Origin: Rubrivivax sp.
GTDB lineage: Bacteria > Pseudomonadota > Gammaproteobacteria > Burkholderiales > Burkholderiaceae_C
Assembly (NCBI GenBank): GCA_019635285.1
Contig: JAHBZS010000009.1
Coordinates: forward strand, 62,001-126,000
Direction of reading: 5' to 3'
Length of the DNA stretch: 64,000 nucleotides
Made by a program: the position numbers and the translations under genes. Positions within the stretch are counted from its first letter, which is position 1. Each line of letters begins with the position of its first letter. Shown piece after piece: positions 21,433 through 32,371 of this stretch. The notes beneath the pieces are model-generated. The model was given only the letters and a program-made list of their open reading frames with translations. It did no database searches and was not told the DNA's origin.

Positions 21433-22626
21433 ATGCCCGTGTCCAGCGAAGCGCCCAGCGTTGCCTTCTGGTTCCTGGCCTGCGTGCTGCTGCTGGTGGT
21501 GGCGCTGGCCGGCTACGGTGCCGGCCGTCTGCAACAGCGCGCCTTGCAGCGCCAGGCGCTGCGCGAGGCCCGGGCCGGCAGCCATCTGCTGGGGCAGTTG
21601 CTGGACGTGTGGCGCTGGCAGACCGACCGCCACCACCGCCTGGTCGGCCTGCAGCCGCCGGCCGGCGCGCCGGCCTCGGCATGGGGTCCCGCGGAATGGG
21701 GCGGGCAGCCGCTGTGGGAGCGTTTCGTGGCCGACGGCGACGCGCTGCGCGCACCCCTGGAATCGATGATGGGCCTGAGCGACGTGCCGGTGCACCCGCT
21801 GGGCGCCCCCGAGGCCGAAGCCTGGCTGCTGCGCGGCGTGCCCCGCTTCGACGACGAGGGGCAGTTCGAGGGCTATGTGGGCACCGCGCGGCCGCATGCC
21901 GCGCCGCCGGCGGCCGGCACGGCCGCCCTGACGCTGGAGGGCGCCGACTCGGCCGGGCTGCTCAGCGAGCACGCTGCCTTCAGCTACACCGTGACCCACG
22001 ACCTGCGCGCCCCGATCCGCGTCGTCGAGGGCTTCGCGCGCATCCTCAAGGAAGACTACGGCCGGGCGCTGGACCGCATCGGCAACGACCACCTGGACCG
22101 CGTGCTGGCCGCGGCGGCGCGCATGAACAGCATGATCGACGCGCTGCTGACGCTGGCCAACCTGTCGGCGCAGCCGCTGGCGCGCCAGCCGGTGAACCTG
22201 TCACAGCTGGCCGGCTTCGTCGTCGACGACCTGCGGCGCGCGGCGCCGGAACGCCAGGTGGAGGTGGAGATCGCGCCGGGCATGCTCGCCGACGGCGACC
22301 CGACGCTGCTGCGCCTGGTGCTCGAGAACCTGCTCGGCAATGCCTGGAAGTACAGCGCGCGCAATGCGCAGGCGCGCATCCAGTGCTACGCCGATGTGCA
22401 GGAGGGGCGTCCGGTGTTCCATGTGGCCGACAACGGCGCGGGCTTCGACATGCGCAACGCCGACCGCCTGTTCGGCGTGTTCCAGCGGCTGCACAGCGCC
22501 AACGACTTCCCGGGCACCGGGGTCGGCCTGGCCTCGGTCAAGCGCATCGTGCGCCGCCACGGCGGGGACATCTGGGCCGAATCGGAACCGGGCCGCGGCG
22601 CGCGCTTCCATTTCACGCTGAGCTGA
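21433..22626 (+). CDS. Membrane-anchored sensor histidine kinase
   Basis: 397 residues from ATG at 21433. One transmembrane helix near the N-terminus (VAFWFLACVLLLVVALAGYG), then a PAS-like segment with GLSDVPVHPLGA, then a HisKA domain with TVTHDLRAPIRVVEGFARI (phosphoaccepting His) and an HATPase with NLLGNAWKYS, DNGAGFDM and GTGVGLASVKRI. The H-box type is that of bacteriophytochrome-like kinases. It phosphorylates an unknown partner; the nearest candidates are the Hpt/REC genes on the other side. The gene is convergent with the ANTAR regulator gene. Confidence 0.9.
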   Translation: MPVSSEAPSVAFWFLACVLLLVVALAGYGAGRLQQRALQRQALREARAGSHLLGQLLDVWRWQTDRHHRLVGLQPPAGAPASAWGPAEWGGQPLWERFVADGDALRAPLESMMGLSDVPVHPLGAPEAEAWLLRGVPRFDDEGQFEGYVGTARPHAAPPAAGTAALTLEGADSAGLLSEHAAFSYTVTHDLRAPIRVVEGFARILKEDYGRALDRIGNDHLDRVLAAAARMNSMIDALLTLANLSAQPLARQPVNLSQLAGFVVDDLRRAAPERQVEVEIAPGMLADGDPTLLRLVLENLLGNAWKYSARNAQARIQCYADVQEGRPVFHVADNGAGFDMRNADRLFGVFQRLHSANDFPGTGVGLASVKRIVRRHGGDIWAESEPGRGARFHFTLS

Positions 22627-22688
22627 CGGCCCCCGGCCGCTGGGCAGGCGCCGGCCCTCGCCCCTGGGGCAAGATCTTCGTTGGCGCC

Positions 22689-23273
22689 TCAGCTGGCACC
22701 CGGCCGCGCCAGTTCTTCCACCGCGCGCACCAGGCGTTCGGCCTGCTCGGCCAGGGGCACGTTGGCAGCACCGGCAATGCGGTGGAGCCGGGTCAGCGCA
22801 TCGCCGCGCGACAGCGAATAGCGGTGCATCAGCACGCCGGCCGCCAGCGACACCACGTCGGCGCTCAGCGGCAGGGCCTGCGGCGCGGCCTGCGTGCGCT
22901 GCGCGCGCAGCTGCTCGAAGGCCGCCTCCACCGTGGGCACGATCTGGCCCACGTCCAGCGGCTTGACCATGTAGGCCACCGCCCCCAGCGCGGCCACCTG
23001 GGCCACGGTGTCGGCATCGGCAAAGGCCGACAGGAAGATGAAGGGCACGTGGCAGGCGTCGCGCAGGTACTCGGCCACGTCGAAGCCGCTCTTGCCTTCC
23101 ATGCGGATGTCCAGCAGCGCCAGCTCGGGCTTGTGCTTGCGCGCCAGCAGGATCGCGTCGTCGCCGTTGTCGGCATCGATGACCTCGTAGCCGGCCTGGG
23201 TCAGGCCGTGGGTCACGGTGGCGAGCACCAGACGGTCGTCATCGACGACCAGGATCTTGCCCTTGGCGTTCAT
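22689..23273 (-). CDS. Response regulator with ANTAR RNA-binding domain
   Basis: 194 residues from ATG at 23273. Receiver domain: ILVVDDDRL, phosphoacceptor Asp55 in LALLDIRM, FLSAF, and Lys in MVKPLD. The C-terminus fits ANTAR: VVSLAAGVLMHRYSLSRGDA, followed by LHRIAGAANVPLAEQAERLV. ANTAR proteins bind paired hairpins in nascent mRNA and prevent termination. ANTAR regulators are typically paired with HisKA_2 kinases, and such a kinase is encoded 55 bp upstream. Target RNAs were not identified. Confidence 0.92.
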   Translation of the reverse strand: MNAKGKILVVDDDRLVLATVTHGLTQAGYEVIDADNGDDAILLARKHKPELALLDIRMEGKSGFDVAEYLRDACHVPFIFLSAFADADTVAQVAALGAVAYMVKPLDVGQIVPTVEAAFEQLRAQRTQAAPQALPLSADVVSLAAGVLMHRYSLSRGDALTRLHRIAGAANVPLAEQAERLVRAVEELARPGAS

Positions 23274-23328
23274 GCAGGTGATGGCTCTTGGCGGCGTTGC
23301 GGTGAGAAGCGGGCCCATTCTCACCCAA

Positions 23329-26300
23329 TCAGGGCGCGCGCTGCACACTGGGCGGTTTGAGCACGATTTCGGTCAGCACCTCGTCGCCCTGCTGGGTCAG
23401 CGTGAAGGCCGCGCTGCGCCGCGGCAGCAGCGCCCGCACCAGCCCCAGGCCGGACACACCGCCGGGAAACTGCGCCAGATTGAAGTCGGCCCGCAACCGC
23501 CCCCGGTTGCGGATGGCGACGCGCACGTCCTCGCCGGCGCAGCTCAGGCGGCATTGCACGTCGTCCTCGGGGCTGTGCTTGACGGCATTGGTGAGCAGCT
23601 CGTTGACCGTCAGCGCGATGGGGATCGACTCGGCTTCGGGCAACAGCATCTGGCGCGTCGCGTCGCCGTCCAGCTGCACCCGCACCGGCCGGCCGAAGGT
23701 GCGCTGCACCGACAGCGCGATGGCCTCCAGCACGCTGGCCAGCCGCAGCGGCCCGCCGGCCCCGACCTGCAGCCCGTAGACCTGCGCGATGGCCTGCACC
23801 TGGCCCACCGATTCGTTGAGGATCGACGCCACCTCGGGGTGGCGTGCGGCGTTCTGCTGCAGCAGGCCGGCCACCCCCTGCAGGTTGTTCTTGATGCGGT
23901 GGTGCACTTCCTTGACCAGCATCTCGCGCTGCGCGATGGCGGCCGCCAGGCGCTGCTCGGCTTCGGCACGCTGCTCGGTGACGTCGCTGGCCACCAGCAG
24001 CACCTGCTCGCGCGCGCCGGCGCTGGCCGGCAGCGGCACGAAGCGCGTGTCCCACAGCCGGTGGCCGGTGCTGCCGGCGCGCAGCAGCTCGCGGCGCAGC
24101 ACCTCGTTGCGGGCCGCTGCGGCTTCCACGTCGCTGCCGAACTCCTCGCGCAGCGTGGCGCCCGGCAGCGCCTCGATCGGCCGGCCGAAGAAGGCCGCGG
24201 CCATCTGGTTGACCTGCAGCACCCGCTGCGAATGCGCGTCGAACAGCGCAATGGCCAGCGGCGCGGTTTCGATGATGCGCTGCAGCGACGCCTGGGCCTG
24301 CGCGATGCTCACCTCGGCCTGGCGCCGCCGCTCGATGTCCAGCAACGCAAAGGTGACCTGCTGCCCGGTGGCGCCGCCGCCGGTGAGCACGGCGTTGCCG
24401 ACCACCCAGAACTCGCGGCCGTCGCGGCCCCTCAGCCGGCACTCGAAGGTGTGGGCATGGCCCTCGGCCAGCGTGTGCAGGTAATCGGTGCGGCGCAGCG
24501 GGTGGTCGGGCTCGGGCGTGGCCACGGTGGCGATGGGCTCGCCGACGAAGTCGGCCAGGTCGCCGGCGAACATGCGCCGTGCCGAGCGGTTCATCCATTC
24601 GATGCCGCCGTCGCCGACGGTGACGATGCCCACCAGCACCGAGTCGAGGATGGCCCGCGTGCGTCCGGCCTGGCGCATCAGTTCCTCGCGCGCGCGGTGG
24701 CGTTCCTGCACGTCGACGTAGGAGCAGATGCGCCCCGCCTGCTCGTCGGCCTCGTCCACCAGGCGCTGCGCCACCTGCACCCAGATCAGGCTGCCGTCGC
24801 GCCGGCGCAGCGGGCGCTCGCCGTGGTAGCGGCCCTGCTGGCGCAGCATGCGCAGCGCATCCAGCTCCTGCGCCGCGTGGGTGTCGCGGTCGGCGGCCAG
24901 CTCGGCCGGGTCCAGCGCCGTCAGTTCCGAATCGGCATAGCCGGTGAGCACGGCCATCGCCTGGTTGGCGCGCTCGATGCGGCCGCCGCGCAGGTAGACG
25001 ATGCCCACGTCGGACAGGCTGAACATCAGCTCGCGGTCGCGCAGCAGCGCTTCCAGCTCGCTTTGCTGCGACTTCAGCCGCGAGATGTCGGTCAGCACCG
25101 CCACCGCCTCGTGTTCGGCCGGCGCGGCCTCGGCGCGCCGCACCGACAGCGAATACCAGGCCACGGCGGCGTCGTCCCGCGGCAGCGCCAGTTCGGTCTC
25201 GAAGCTCTGCCCCGCCTGCAGCGCGGCCAGGGCCTGCGGAAAGCGGCCGAACAGCTCGCCGACGGTGGCCCCGGCCGCCGCGCCCGCCGCCAGGCCCAGC
25301 ATGGCCTCGAAGCGGTGGTTGCAGCGCACCAGCCTCGCGCCGCGCAGGTAGGCGATGCCCGCCGTGGTGCCGTCGAGCAGCGTGGTCAGCTCGTGCAGCA
25401 GCTGCTGGCTCTGGCGTTGTGCACTCTCCTGGTCGGTGACGTCCACCGTGACCACCGTGCGGCGGCCCGAATCGGCGTCGCCGGGTTCGACGCGCGTCAG
25501 CAGCCAGCGACGCCCCAGTTCCGCATGGTTCACCGCATAGCGCACCTCGGTGCGCTGGCCCAGGCGCAACGCCTGCTGCAGCTGCTCGTACTCGGGCAGC
25601 GACTCCGGTGCGACGATGTCGCGCGCGATCGACTGCAGGCCGGCCGACTTGGCCGCTGCGCGGCGGCGCTCGGCGCGCGGCCGCAGCCAGCCGCGGGCGC
25701 TGTCGAAGGTGGCCACGCCGACGCCGGCGGTGTCCATCAGCGCGCCGATCTCCAGCTGTGCCAGGTCGCGCTCCTCCTCGGCGCTGCGGTCCTCGACCAC
25801 GGCCATGAAACGGTGCTGGCCCTGGTCGGTGGCGAAGCCACGCACGCGTGCGCTGAGGCGCTGGCGGCGGCCATCGGGCAGCGGCACCGCCATGTGCATC
25901 TCCAGCGGCGACGCGCCCGGCCGCAGCTCGGCCCGCGGCGCACCCTGCTGCCAGGCGAGCAGCGCCTGCAGCTCCGGCGGCGCGTCGCCGAGCATCACCG
26001 GCACCTGCCCCACCAGGGCCTCGAAGGCCGGGTTCGAGCGCACGATCAGCCCGGACTCGTCGAACACCAGCATGCCGGTGGGGCTCAGGTCGAACCACTG
26101 CGCCAGTTCGTCCAGCGAACGGTCGGCCTGCGCGCGCGCCACGTGCTCGGCCGTGGAATCCTGCAGCACGCACAGCAGCAGCGGCTGGCCGCTTTCGGTC
26201 GACACGCGGTAGGCCGAGACGCGGCTCCAGCGCTCACGACCCGAGGCATCGATCAGCCGCTGCTCGCTCAGCCGCGGCACCGCCTGCCCGGCCAGCAGCG

Positions 26301-26991
26301 CCGGCAGCTCGCGCCGCGATTCGATGTGCGTGGCCTGGTCTTCCAGCGGCTGCAGCAGCACCGGGTCGGTGCCGATCAGCGCCTCGCGCGGGCGGCCGGT
26401 GAAGTCCAGGTAGGCGTCGTTCACGGCCACCAGGCGGAAGGCCGCGTCCAGCAAGGTCGCCGGGAAGGGCGACGCCCACAGCATGCGCAGCATCTCCAGC
26501 GTCGGCCCGGGCTCGACCTGCGGCAGCGCCGCCGCCACCGACGGCGCCGCGTGCGGCTGCAGCCGCACGCGCAGGGCCAGGTCACGCCCGACCGGCCAGC
26601 AGCTCAGCAGCGCGGCGCCGGCACCGGCCAGCGTGGCCTGCAGCTGCGCTTCGCCGGGCTGGCCGTTGCGCAGCCGCGCGCGCAGCCAGGACGCGGCTTC
26701 GGCGCCGAGCACGGCCTCGAGCTGCGCCGCCGTCAGCCCCGGCTCGGCGCCCAGCAGGCGCATCGCCTCGCGGTTGCAGAAGCTCAGTCGGCCGAGGTCG
26801 TCGAACAGCAGCAGCGGCTCGGCCACGCCGTCCAGCAGCCCCGCCAACGCGGTGCGTGACGGCAGCAGCGTGGATTGCGGCAGCGCGGACGTGGAGGACG
26901 GTGTGGCCATCGGAGAAGCATCGCGGGCCTCGGGCCCGGGACCCGATGATCGCTCAAGCCGGCGCGCCGCCGCCGGCGCCGTGCCGGTCAC
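23329..26991 (-). CDS. Multi-PAS sensor kinase, HisKA_2 type
   Basis: 1220 residues from a GTG at 26991 that overlaps the stop of the HDOD gene as GTGA; an ATG at 26910 would give 1193. No convincing transmembrane segment, so a cytoplasmic sensor. It has at least seven PAS/PAC-like repeats, recognisable by recurrent phrases such as [30 protein letters not shown] and [16 protein letters not shown]. The kinase core is HisKA_2: [20 protein letters not shown] with the phosphoaccepting His. The ATPase has [10 protein letters not shown], but the G1 box reads RNRG instead of DNG, and the G2 box is SGLGLV. It probably signals to the ANTAR regulator encoded next. Confidence 0.9.
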   Translation of the reverse strand: MTGTAPAAARRLERSSGPGPEARDASPMATPSSTSALPQSTLLPSRTALAGLLDGVAEPLLLFDDLGRLSFCNREAMRLLGAEPGLTAAQLEAVLGAEAASWLRARLRNGQPGEAQLQATLAGAGAALLSCWPVGRDLALRVRLQPHAAPSVAAALPQVEPGPTLEMLRMLWASPFPATLLDAAFRLVAVNDAYLDFTGRPREALIGTDPVLLQPLEDQATHIESRRELPALLAGQAVPRLSEQRLIDASGRERWSRVSAYRVSTESGQPLLLCVLQDSTAEHVARAQADRSLDELAQWFDLSPTGMLVFDESGLIVRSNPAFEALVGQVPVMLGDAPPELQALLAWQQGAPRAELRPGASPLEMHMAVPLPDGRRQRLSARVRGFATDQGQHRFMAVVEDRSAEEERDLAQLEIGALMDTAGVGVATFDSARGWLRPRAERRRAAAKSAGLQSIARDIVAPESLPEYEQLQQALRLGQRTEVRYAVNHAELGRRWLLTRVEPGDADSGRRTVVTVDVTDQESAQRQSQQLLHELTTLLDGTTAGIAYLRGARLVRCNHRFEAMLGLAAGAAAGATVGELFGRFPQALAALQAGQSFETELALPRDDAAVAWYSLSVRRAEAAPAEHEAVAVLTDISRLKSQQSELEALLRDRELMFSLSDVGIVYLRGGRIERANQAMAVLTGYADSELTALDPAELAADRDTHAAQELDALRMLRQQGRYHGERPLRRRDGSLIWVQVAQRLVDEADEQAGRICSYVDVQERHRAREELMRQAGRTRAILDSVLVGIVTVGDGGIEWMNRSARRMFAGDLADFVGEPIATVATPEPDHPLRRTDYLHTLAEGHAHTFECRLRGRDGREFWVVGNAVLTGGGATGQQVTFALLDIERRRQAEVSIAQAQASLQRIIETAPLAIALFDAHSQRVLQVNQMAAAFFGRPIEALPGATLREEFGSDVEAAAARNEVLRRELLRAGSTGHRLWDTRFVPLPASAGAREQVLLVASDVTEQRAEAEQRLAAAIAQREMLVKEVHHRIKNNLQGVAGLLQQNAARHPEVASILNESVGQVQAIAQVYGLQVGAGGPLRLASVLEAIALSVQRTFGRPVRVQLDGDATRQMLLPEAESIPIALTVNELLTNAVKHSPEDDVQCRLSCAGEDVRVAIRNRGRLRADFNLAQFPGGVSGLGLVRALLPRRSAAFTLTQQGDEVLTEIVLKPPSVQRAP

Positions 26992-28196
26992 GCCAGCTGC
27001 CGCGCCGTCAGCAGCGCGCGCAACAGCGCGCGGTTGATCTCGGCGGCCGACAGCATCAGCCCCTCGGCCGCGTTGCGGATGTCGAACAGCGACTCCTGCT
27101 CCACCGCGCGCACCAGCTCCAGGTACGGCCGGTAGCGGCCGCTGCCCTGCACCAGCGCGTCGTGCACGTCCTGCGGCACCGGGATGCTCTTCAGCAGCTG
27201 GCCGAAGGGCTGGCCCATCATGCAGTCCAGCAGCGAGAACACGCCGCAGATGAACATCTCGCTGCTCATCTGCTCGTCGCCGGCGGAGCGCACCAGCTCC
27301 TCCATGAACAGCCCGCGGCGCACCGCCGAGAACATCACCGGGCGCATCGCCGGATCGTTGCTGGCCGAGGCCAGCAGCAGCGCCAGCCAGCGCTTGAGCT
27401 TCTGGTAGCCGAGCATCATGATGGCGTGGCGGAACGAGCTGATCTCCACGCGCAGGCCGAAGGCCGCCGAGTTGATGTAGCGCACCAGCCGGAAGGCCAG
27501 CGTCGGGTCGTTCTTCAGCACCGCCTCGAGCCGGTCGATCGACTCCTGCCGGTCGACGCGGTTCATCAGCTCGACGATGACCTTCAGGTCCGGCGCCACC
27601 GCCTTGCCCTGGCCCTTGCCCACCGGCTCGTCGATCGGCCAGCCCAGCACCGCGGTCGCACCGCGGCGGAAGCTTTCCTCGACATCGCCGGCGCAGGTCA
27701 CGCCCGACTGCACGAAGCCCATGGCGCGCGCCGGGCCGCCGGCCGCCTCGGCCTCGGTGCGGCGATCGTCGGCGAATTCGATGATCGACTGCTCGAAGCA
27801 GCCCAGCACCGCGCGCGGCAGCTCGGCCGGCGGCCGGCCCTTCAGGTACAGCGCGATGCCGCGTGCGCGCAGCGCCAGCAGCGCCGCCTCGTGCTGCGCA
27901 TCCAGGGCCATGAAGGACGGCAGCTCCAGGCGCATGTGCAGCGGCGGCTCGGCCCCAAGGCAGTCGCGCAGCAGCCCTTCGCTGGCGATGTTCAGCACCA
28001 GCGGCTCGCCGCCCTCGGGCCAGGCTTCGCCCAGCGCGCGCAGCAGCTCGCGCGCATCGGGCGCGGCGTCCGGACGCTGCGGAAACACCGTCAGCCGCGT
28101 CGCGGCGACATGGCGCTCGCGGCCGATCATCGGGCAGTAGCCCAGCACCACCTGTGCCAACACCGGAAAATCGTTCATCGAAGGGGCCACACTCAC
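26988..28196 (-). CDS. HDOD-domain protein (EAL-like/HDOD, YuxH type)
   Basis: 402 residues. The C-terminal half is an HDOD domain: [20 protein letters not shown] is only its first part, followed by [20 protein letters not shown]. The N-terminal half resembles a degenerate EAL region without the EAL catalytic signature, as in YuxH-like signalling proteins. HDOD proteins have no known catalysis and act as signalling scaffolds, sometimes in c-di-GMP and motility control. A GTG at 28196 overlaps the flgL stop (GTGA); an ATG at 28178 is an alternative. It is therefore tied to the flagellar operon. Confidence 0.87.
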   Translation of the reverse strand: MSVAPSMNDFPVLAQVVLGYCPMIGRERHVAATRLTVFPQRPDAAPDARELLRALGEAWPEGGEPLVLNIASEGLLRDCLGAEPPLHMRLELPSFMALDAQHEAALLALRARGIALYLKGRPPAELPRAVLGCFEQSIIEFADDRRTEAEAAGGPARAMGFVQSGVTCAGDVEESFRRGATAVLGWPIDEPVGKGQGKAVAPDLKVIVELMNRVDRQESIDRLEAVLKNDPTLAFRLVRYINSAAFGLRVEISSFRHAIMMLGYQKLKRWLALLLASASNDPAMRPVMFSAVRRGLFMEELVRSAGDEQMSSEMFICGVFSLLDCMMGQPFGQLLKSIPVPQDVHDALVQGSGRYRPYLELVRAVEQESLFDIRNAAEGLMLSAAEINRALLRALLTARQLA

Positions 28197-29386
28197 AGAT
28201 ACTTGAACAGCGACATCTTCTGCACCAGCGAGTAGGTGCTCAGCGCCGCCTCGTAGCCGGTCTGCTTGGCCTGGAAGTCCGACAGCGCCTGCACCATGTC
28301 CAGGTCCTCGGCATGCGCGCGCTCGGTATCCGCGCCCAGCTTCACGTCGGCGATCCTGGACTCCACCGCGTCGATGCGGTTCAGGCTCTCGCCGGCCAGC
28401 GCGCGCTGCATCTGCAGGCTGCCGAAGGCCGCATCGACGTCGCGCAGCCCGCTGGCCACCGTCTGCGCCACCTGGGCGCTGCTGCGGTTGGGCAGCTTCA
28501 GCTCCGCGACCACGCGGTCCAGCGTGTCGAACAGAGACAGGTCCGCCGTGGCCGGCGTGACGTCGAACTGGTCGCCCTGCGCGGGCGTGCCCTGCACCGT
28601 GACGGCCATGCCGTCGAACTGGATGGCCTGGCCGGCGACATAGGGCACGTTGGCCTGCGCCGTGGGCGCGCCGTTCATCAGCACCGTGTAGGTGGTGTTG
28701 CCGCCGGCGACCTGGAAGTCGATGCGGTAGTCGGCGCCGGTCAGCGCCGACGGGTCGGTCACCGAGCCGGCGTCGATCCAGGCGCCGGCACCGTTGCCGG
28801 CGGCCGCCGTGGTGACGAACACGCCGTTGCCGCTGCGCGCGCCCAGCCAGGTGGCCTCGCCCTCCTGCGTCATGGGCAGCAGGACGGCGCTGCGCACCAT
28901 GGCTTGGCCGTCGCTGCCGCGGTAGCTGACGCCGCCGACGCCGTCGACGAAGGGCGGCTGCGCCGAGCCCTGGCTGCCGAACAGGTAGCCGCCCGCGCCG
29001 TCGCCGCGGTTGGCGATCGACAGCAGCTGGCTGCGCAGGCCGCGGATGCGCTCGGCCAGGTTGGCGCGCTCGCTGTCGGTGTAGGCGCCGTTGCCGGCGG
29101 CGACCAGCAGTTCGCGCACCTGCTGCATGGCCTCGGTGGCATCGCCCAGCGCGCCTTCGGCCTGCTCCATGGCGTTGCGGCTGGCCTCGACGCCGCGCTG
29201 GTCGGCCAGGGCGCGCGCGCTGGTCGCCAGCGCACGCTCGGCGCGCGCCGCCGCCGTGGGGTCGTCGCTGGCGCGCACCACGCGCTTGCCGCTGGTCATC
29301 TGTTCCTGCGCGCGCTGCATCTCCTGCTGGCGCCGCTGCAGGCTGTCGACCGCGGTGTCCTGGGCGTTGGCGGTGGTGATGCGCAT
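28193..29386 (-). CDS. flgL: Flagellar hook-filament junction protein FlgL
   Basis: 397 residues. Flagellin-like coiled-coil ends are clear: the N-terminus [20 protein letters not shown] with [20 protein letters not shown], and the C-terminus with [20 protein letters not shown]. The middle is variable and surface exposed. FlgL (HAP3) is the second junction protein between hook and filament, exported through the flagellar type III system with FlgN as chaperone. It is 13 bp after flgK and overlaps the HDOD gene by 4 bp. Confidence 0.95.
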   Translation of the reverse strand: MRITTANAQDTAVDSLQRRQQEMQRAQEQMTSGKRVVRASDDPTAAARAERALATSARALADQRGVEASRNAMEQAEGALGDATEAMQQVRELLVAAGNGAYTDSERANLAERIRGLRSQLLSIANRGDGAGGYLFGSQGSAQPPFVDGVGGVSYRGSDGQAMVRSAVLLPMTQEGEATWLGARSGNGVFVTTAAAGNGAGAWIDAGSVTDPSALTGADYRIDFQVAGGNTTYTVLMNGAPTAQANVPYVAGQAIQFDGMAVTVQGTPAQGDQFDVTPATADLSLFDTLDRVVAELKLPNRSSAQVAQTVASGLRDVDAAFGSLQMQRALAGESLNRIDAVESRIADVKLGADTERAHAEDLDMVQALSDFQAKQTGYEAALSTYSLVQKMSLFKYL

Positions 29387-29399
29387 GGTCTAGGGGGTG

Positions 29400-31373
29400 T
29401 CAGCGGGAGGTGGCGTCGAGCAGCGCGTCGAACACGCTCTGCGCCACCTGAAGGATCTTGGCCGCAGCCTGGTAGCTCTGCTGGTACTGCAGCAGCCGCG
29501 CCGCCTCTTCGTCGAGGTTGACGCCGCTGCGGGCGCTGCGCGCGGCTTCGGCCTGCGTCGCCACGGTGCCGGAAATCTGCGCCGCCGAGTCCGCGGCCTG
29601 CACGCGCACGCCGATGTCGGCCATGGCCGCGGCATAGGCGTCGGTGATCGTCGCGCCGCCGCCGATGCCGCCACCGGACAGCGCCGTGCGGCCGACCAGC
29701 GCGGCGTCGCGCAGCGCGCTGTAGGCCAGCGCGTTGCCGTTGTTCGAGGCGGGAAACTGCGTCTGCGTCACGCTGAAGGCGTCGCCCGTGCGCGGCGCGC
29801 CGTGGAGGTCCAGCTCGAAGCCGTTGAGCGCGATCGGCGTGCCGGCGCTCCAGGTGCCGACGCCGCTGGACAGCAACGCATTGGTGGCGCGGTCGCGCAG
29901 CTCCCAGCTGTAGTCGCCGCTGTCGTTGGTGAAGCTGATGCTGGCGCTTTGCTGAGGGTCGGCGCTGGGGCTGACGATCCGCAGCGCGGCCACGCTGGCG
30001 CTGCCGGTGTTGGCGCTGGCACTGGCCGCGCTGAGCGGCGACGCCGCGGCCAGGCCCTTGACGTCGTCGAGCACGCGCTGCATGCCGTTGGCGGCCCGCG
30101 TCACCGGCTGCAGCAGGAAGCGGTCGCCGGCCGCCGGCGCGGGCGGGCCGACGTCGATGCGCAGGCCGTCGACGACGTCGCCGCTGGCGATGCTGCGCAC
30201 CAGCCCGTCGCGCAGCCGCGTCAGCTGCCACACGCCGGCGGCGCCGCCGGGGTCGGCCACCAACGCGTATTCGCTGGCCTGCAGCTGCGAGGCGTCGGTC
30301 ACCGTCAGGCTCACCTGGCCGATGAACTGGCCTGCGCCGTTGACCGCATTGGCGGCATCGGGCAGCGCCTGCGCGGCGCCGGTGGCGAACAGCGGCATGC
30401 CGCTGCCGGGCGGATCGCGCAGGTCCAGCCCCAGCGCCTGCTGCTGGTTGACGGCGCCGGCCAGCGCCGCGGCCATCTGGCCGATGAGCGTGCGCGCGTC
30501 GACCAGGTCGTCGTTCTGGAAGCGCAGCAGGCCCGCCACCTCGCCGCCGCCCAGCTCCTGCGACTGCAGCCGGCGCACGAAGCCGTTGTCGGTGAGCCCG
30601 AGCGCGCTGCGCGAGGCGTCGCTGGTATCGGCGATGACGCTCATCGTGTTGGCGCGGTTGCCCATGACCAGCGTCTGGCCGCCGGCGACGAAGACCGTGA
30701 CGCTGCCGTCGTCGGCCGCCACGGTGCTGATCTGCAGCTTTGCGCTCAGGTCGGCCAGCGCCTGGTCGCGCTGGTCGAGCAGGTCGTTGGGCGCGTGGCC
30801 GACGCCCTGCGCCGTGACGATGCGCTGGTTCAGCTCGGCGATGCCGGCGGCCAGCTGGTTGATGCGCGCGACATCGGCCTTCAGGTCTTCCTGCACCGCC
30901 AGCTGCAGCTGGTCCAGCTGCGAGCCCGCGGCGGCAAAGCGGTTGGCCACCTCGGCCGCACGCGCCAGCACCACCTGCCGCGTGGCCGCGTCGGACGGCC
31001 GCGCGCTGAGGTCGACCATCGAATTGAGGAACTGGCCGGCGGCATAGCCGACGCCCTGCTCGCCGGTGGGGAAGACGCTCTCCAGCTGGTTCAGCAGCGT
31101 CAGCCGGCTCTGGTCCATCGCCGCCAGCGAGTTGGCGGTGGCCGATTCGCGCGTCAGGAAGCTGTCGTAGGCGCGCGTCACCGTGGTCACGTCCACGCCC
31201 TTGCCGAAGTAGCCGGCGCCGCTGGCCTGGCCGACGGCGGTGGTCAGCTCCACCTGCTGGCGCGAGTAGCCCTTGACGTTGGCGTTGGAGATGTTGTGGC
31301 CGGTGGTCGCCAGCGCTGCATAGCTGGCGGTCAGCGCCTTGGTGCCCAGCGAGAACAGCGAGGACGCGCTCAT
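29400..31373 (-). CDS. flgK: Flagellar hook-associated protein 1 FlgK
   Basis: 657 residues. The N-terminus SLFSLGTKALTASYAALATT then GHNISNANVKGYSRQQVEL is diagnostic, and the C-terminus with SGVNLDEEAARLLQYQQSYQ forms the other half of the D0/D1 coiled coil. FlgK (HAP1) sits directly on the hook. Exported by the flagellar type III apparatus; chaperone FlgN is encoded at 43.8 kb. ATG at 31373 lies after a 140 bp gap from flgJ that contains a dispersed repeat. Confidence 0.96.
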   Translation of the reverse strand: MSASSLFSLGTKALTASYAALATTGHNISNANVKGYSRQQVELTTAVGQASGAGYFGKGVDVTTVTRAYDSFLTRESATANSLAAMDQSRLTLLNQLESVFPTGEQGVGYAAGQFLNSMVDLSARPSDAATRQVVLARAAEVANRFAAAGSQLDQLQLAVQEDLKADVARINQLAAGIAELNQRIVTAQGVGHAPNDLLDQRDQALADLSAKLQISTVAADDGSVTVFVAGGQTLVMGNRANTMSVIADTSDASRSALGLTDNGFVRRLQSQELGGGEVAGLLRFQNDDLVDARTLIGQMAAALAGAVNQQQALGLDLRDPPGSGMPLFATGAAQALPDAANAVNGAGQFIGQVSLTVTDASQLQASEYALVADPGGAAGVWQLTRLRDGLVRSIASGDVVDGLRIDVGPPAPAAGDRFLLQPVTRAANGMQRVLDDVKGLAAASPLSAASASANTGSASVAALRIVSPSADPQQSASISFTNDSGDYSWELRDRATNALLSSGVGTWSAGTPIALNGFELDLHGAPRTGDAFSVTQTQFPASNNGNALAYSALRDAALVGRTALSGGGIGGGATITDAYAAAMADIGVRVQAADSAAQISGTVATQAEAARSARSGVNLDEEAARLLQYQQSYQAAAKILQVAQSVFDALLDATSR

Positions 31374-31423
31374 CTCAGGACGCCATGGCGCAGGCGCGTC
31401 GTCCCCGAGCTGCGAAGTGCCCG

Positions 31424-31510
31424 AGCCGAGCGACCGCCGCGGATCCGGCTTCGCCGGGCCGCGGGCAGCACGCCCTCGAGGGGGCGGCCGAAGGCCGGAG
31501 GGAGTGCTTC
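31424..31510. repeat. Dispersed GC-rich repeat, family 2, flgJ/flgK junction
   Basis: The segment has the core GACCGCCGCGGATCCGGCT at about 31432-31450, then a Cys/Gly-rich stretch with CCCTCGAGGGGGCGGCCG. The core recurs, with few changes, in the flgB/flgC gap (42016-42046) and, on the other strand, in the motA/motB gap (about 54997-55027). The whole 140 bp gap holds no other feature, though one frame is open across it. Confidence 0.75.
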
Positions 31511-31513
31511 ACT

Positions 31514-32371
31514 TTAGCCGGCGGCCTTCTGGATGCGCAGCGTGGTGTTGATGACGCGCGTCAGCTTGTCGGCATAGGCCGGGTCGGTGGCGTAGCCGGC
31601 GCGCTGCAGCCCGCTGGCGAAGCTGCCGGCGTCCTGCGCCTGCGCCAGCACCTGCTGGTAGCGCGGGCTGTTCTTCATCAGCCGCGCGTAGTCGGCAAAG
31701 GACTCGGCATGGCTGGCATAGGCGCGGAAGCGCGCCACGGTCTTCACGGCGCGGCCGTCCACGACCTCGGTGGTCAGCGTCTCGGCGACCGGGCCCTTCC
31801 AGTCCGCGCCGGCCTTGATGCCGAAGAGGTTGTGCGACGGCGTGCCGTCGGCATGGCGGATCTCGCGCCGGCCCCAGCCGCTTTCGTGCGCGGCCTGGCC
31901 GATCATGAAGGCCGCCGGAATGCCGGTGGCCGCTTCGGCCGCCTGCGCCGCCTGGGTGTGCTGCTGCACGAACTCGGCCGCGCTCTTGTCGGGGATGCGC
32001 GGCGCGCGCGCGGGGGCCAGCGGGTTGACGCTTGCGGCCGCGGCCGAGGCCGCGGTGCCGCTGGAGAGCACGCCCATCTGCCGCTCCAGCTGGCGCGTGA
32101 TGGCGTCGGACAGGCCGCCGGGCATGCCGGTCAGCTGCGTGGCCAGTTGCTGGTCCAGCATCTCGGTGCCCAGCTTGCTGCCCTCGTTCTCGAGCATGCC
32201 GGAGGACAAGGTCGCGGCGCGCATGCTCTTCATCAGCTCCTGCATGAACAGGGCCTCGAACTGCTTGGCCGCTTCGCGCACCGCCGCCTTGGGGTCGGCC
32301 GCGGCCTTGGCGCGCAGGGCCGTCAGCGACTGCGCGTCGCCGGCCAGCCTGGAGGTCGGCGGCGCGCTCAT
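31514..32371 (-). CDS. flgJ: Flagellar rod assembly protein/muramidase FlgJ
   Basis: 285 residues. The N-terminal rod-capping domain has EAAKQFEALFMQELMKSMR and SSGMLENEGSKLGTEMLDQQ. The C-terminal GH73 peptidoglycan hydrolase has IGQAAHESGWGRREI with the catalytic Glu, and the block from HNLFGIKAG. It opens the murein layer so that the rod can pass. ATG at 32371 overlaps the flgI stop as ATGA. Stop is TAA, unlike most genes here. Confidence 0.95.
   Translation of the reverse strand: MSAPPTSRLAGDAQSLTALRAKAAADPKAAVREAAKQFEALFMQELMKSMRAATLSSGMLENEGSKLGTEMLDQQLATQLTGMPGGLSDAITRQLERQMGVLSSGTAASAAAASVNPLAPARAPRIPDKSAAEFVQQHTQAAQAAEAATGIPAAFMIGQAAHESGWGRREIRHADGTPSHNLFGIKAGADWKGPVAETLTTEVVDGRAVKTVARFRAYASHAESFADYARLMKNSPRYQQVLAQAQDAGSFASGLQRAGYATDPAYADKLTRVINTTLRIQKAAG

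Noticed and set aside
23218-26859. Plus-strand open frame of more than 1200 codons
   Set aside because: It lies antisense to the multi-PAS kinase, is full of Gln/His/Arg/Ala without domains, and has no ribosome site.
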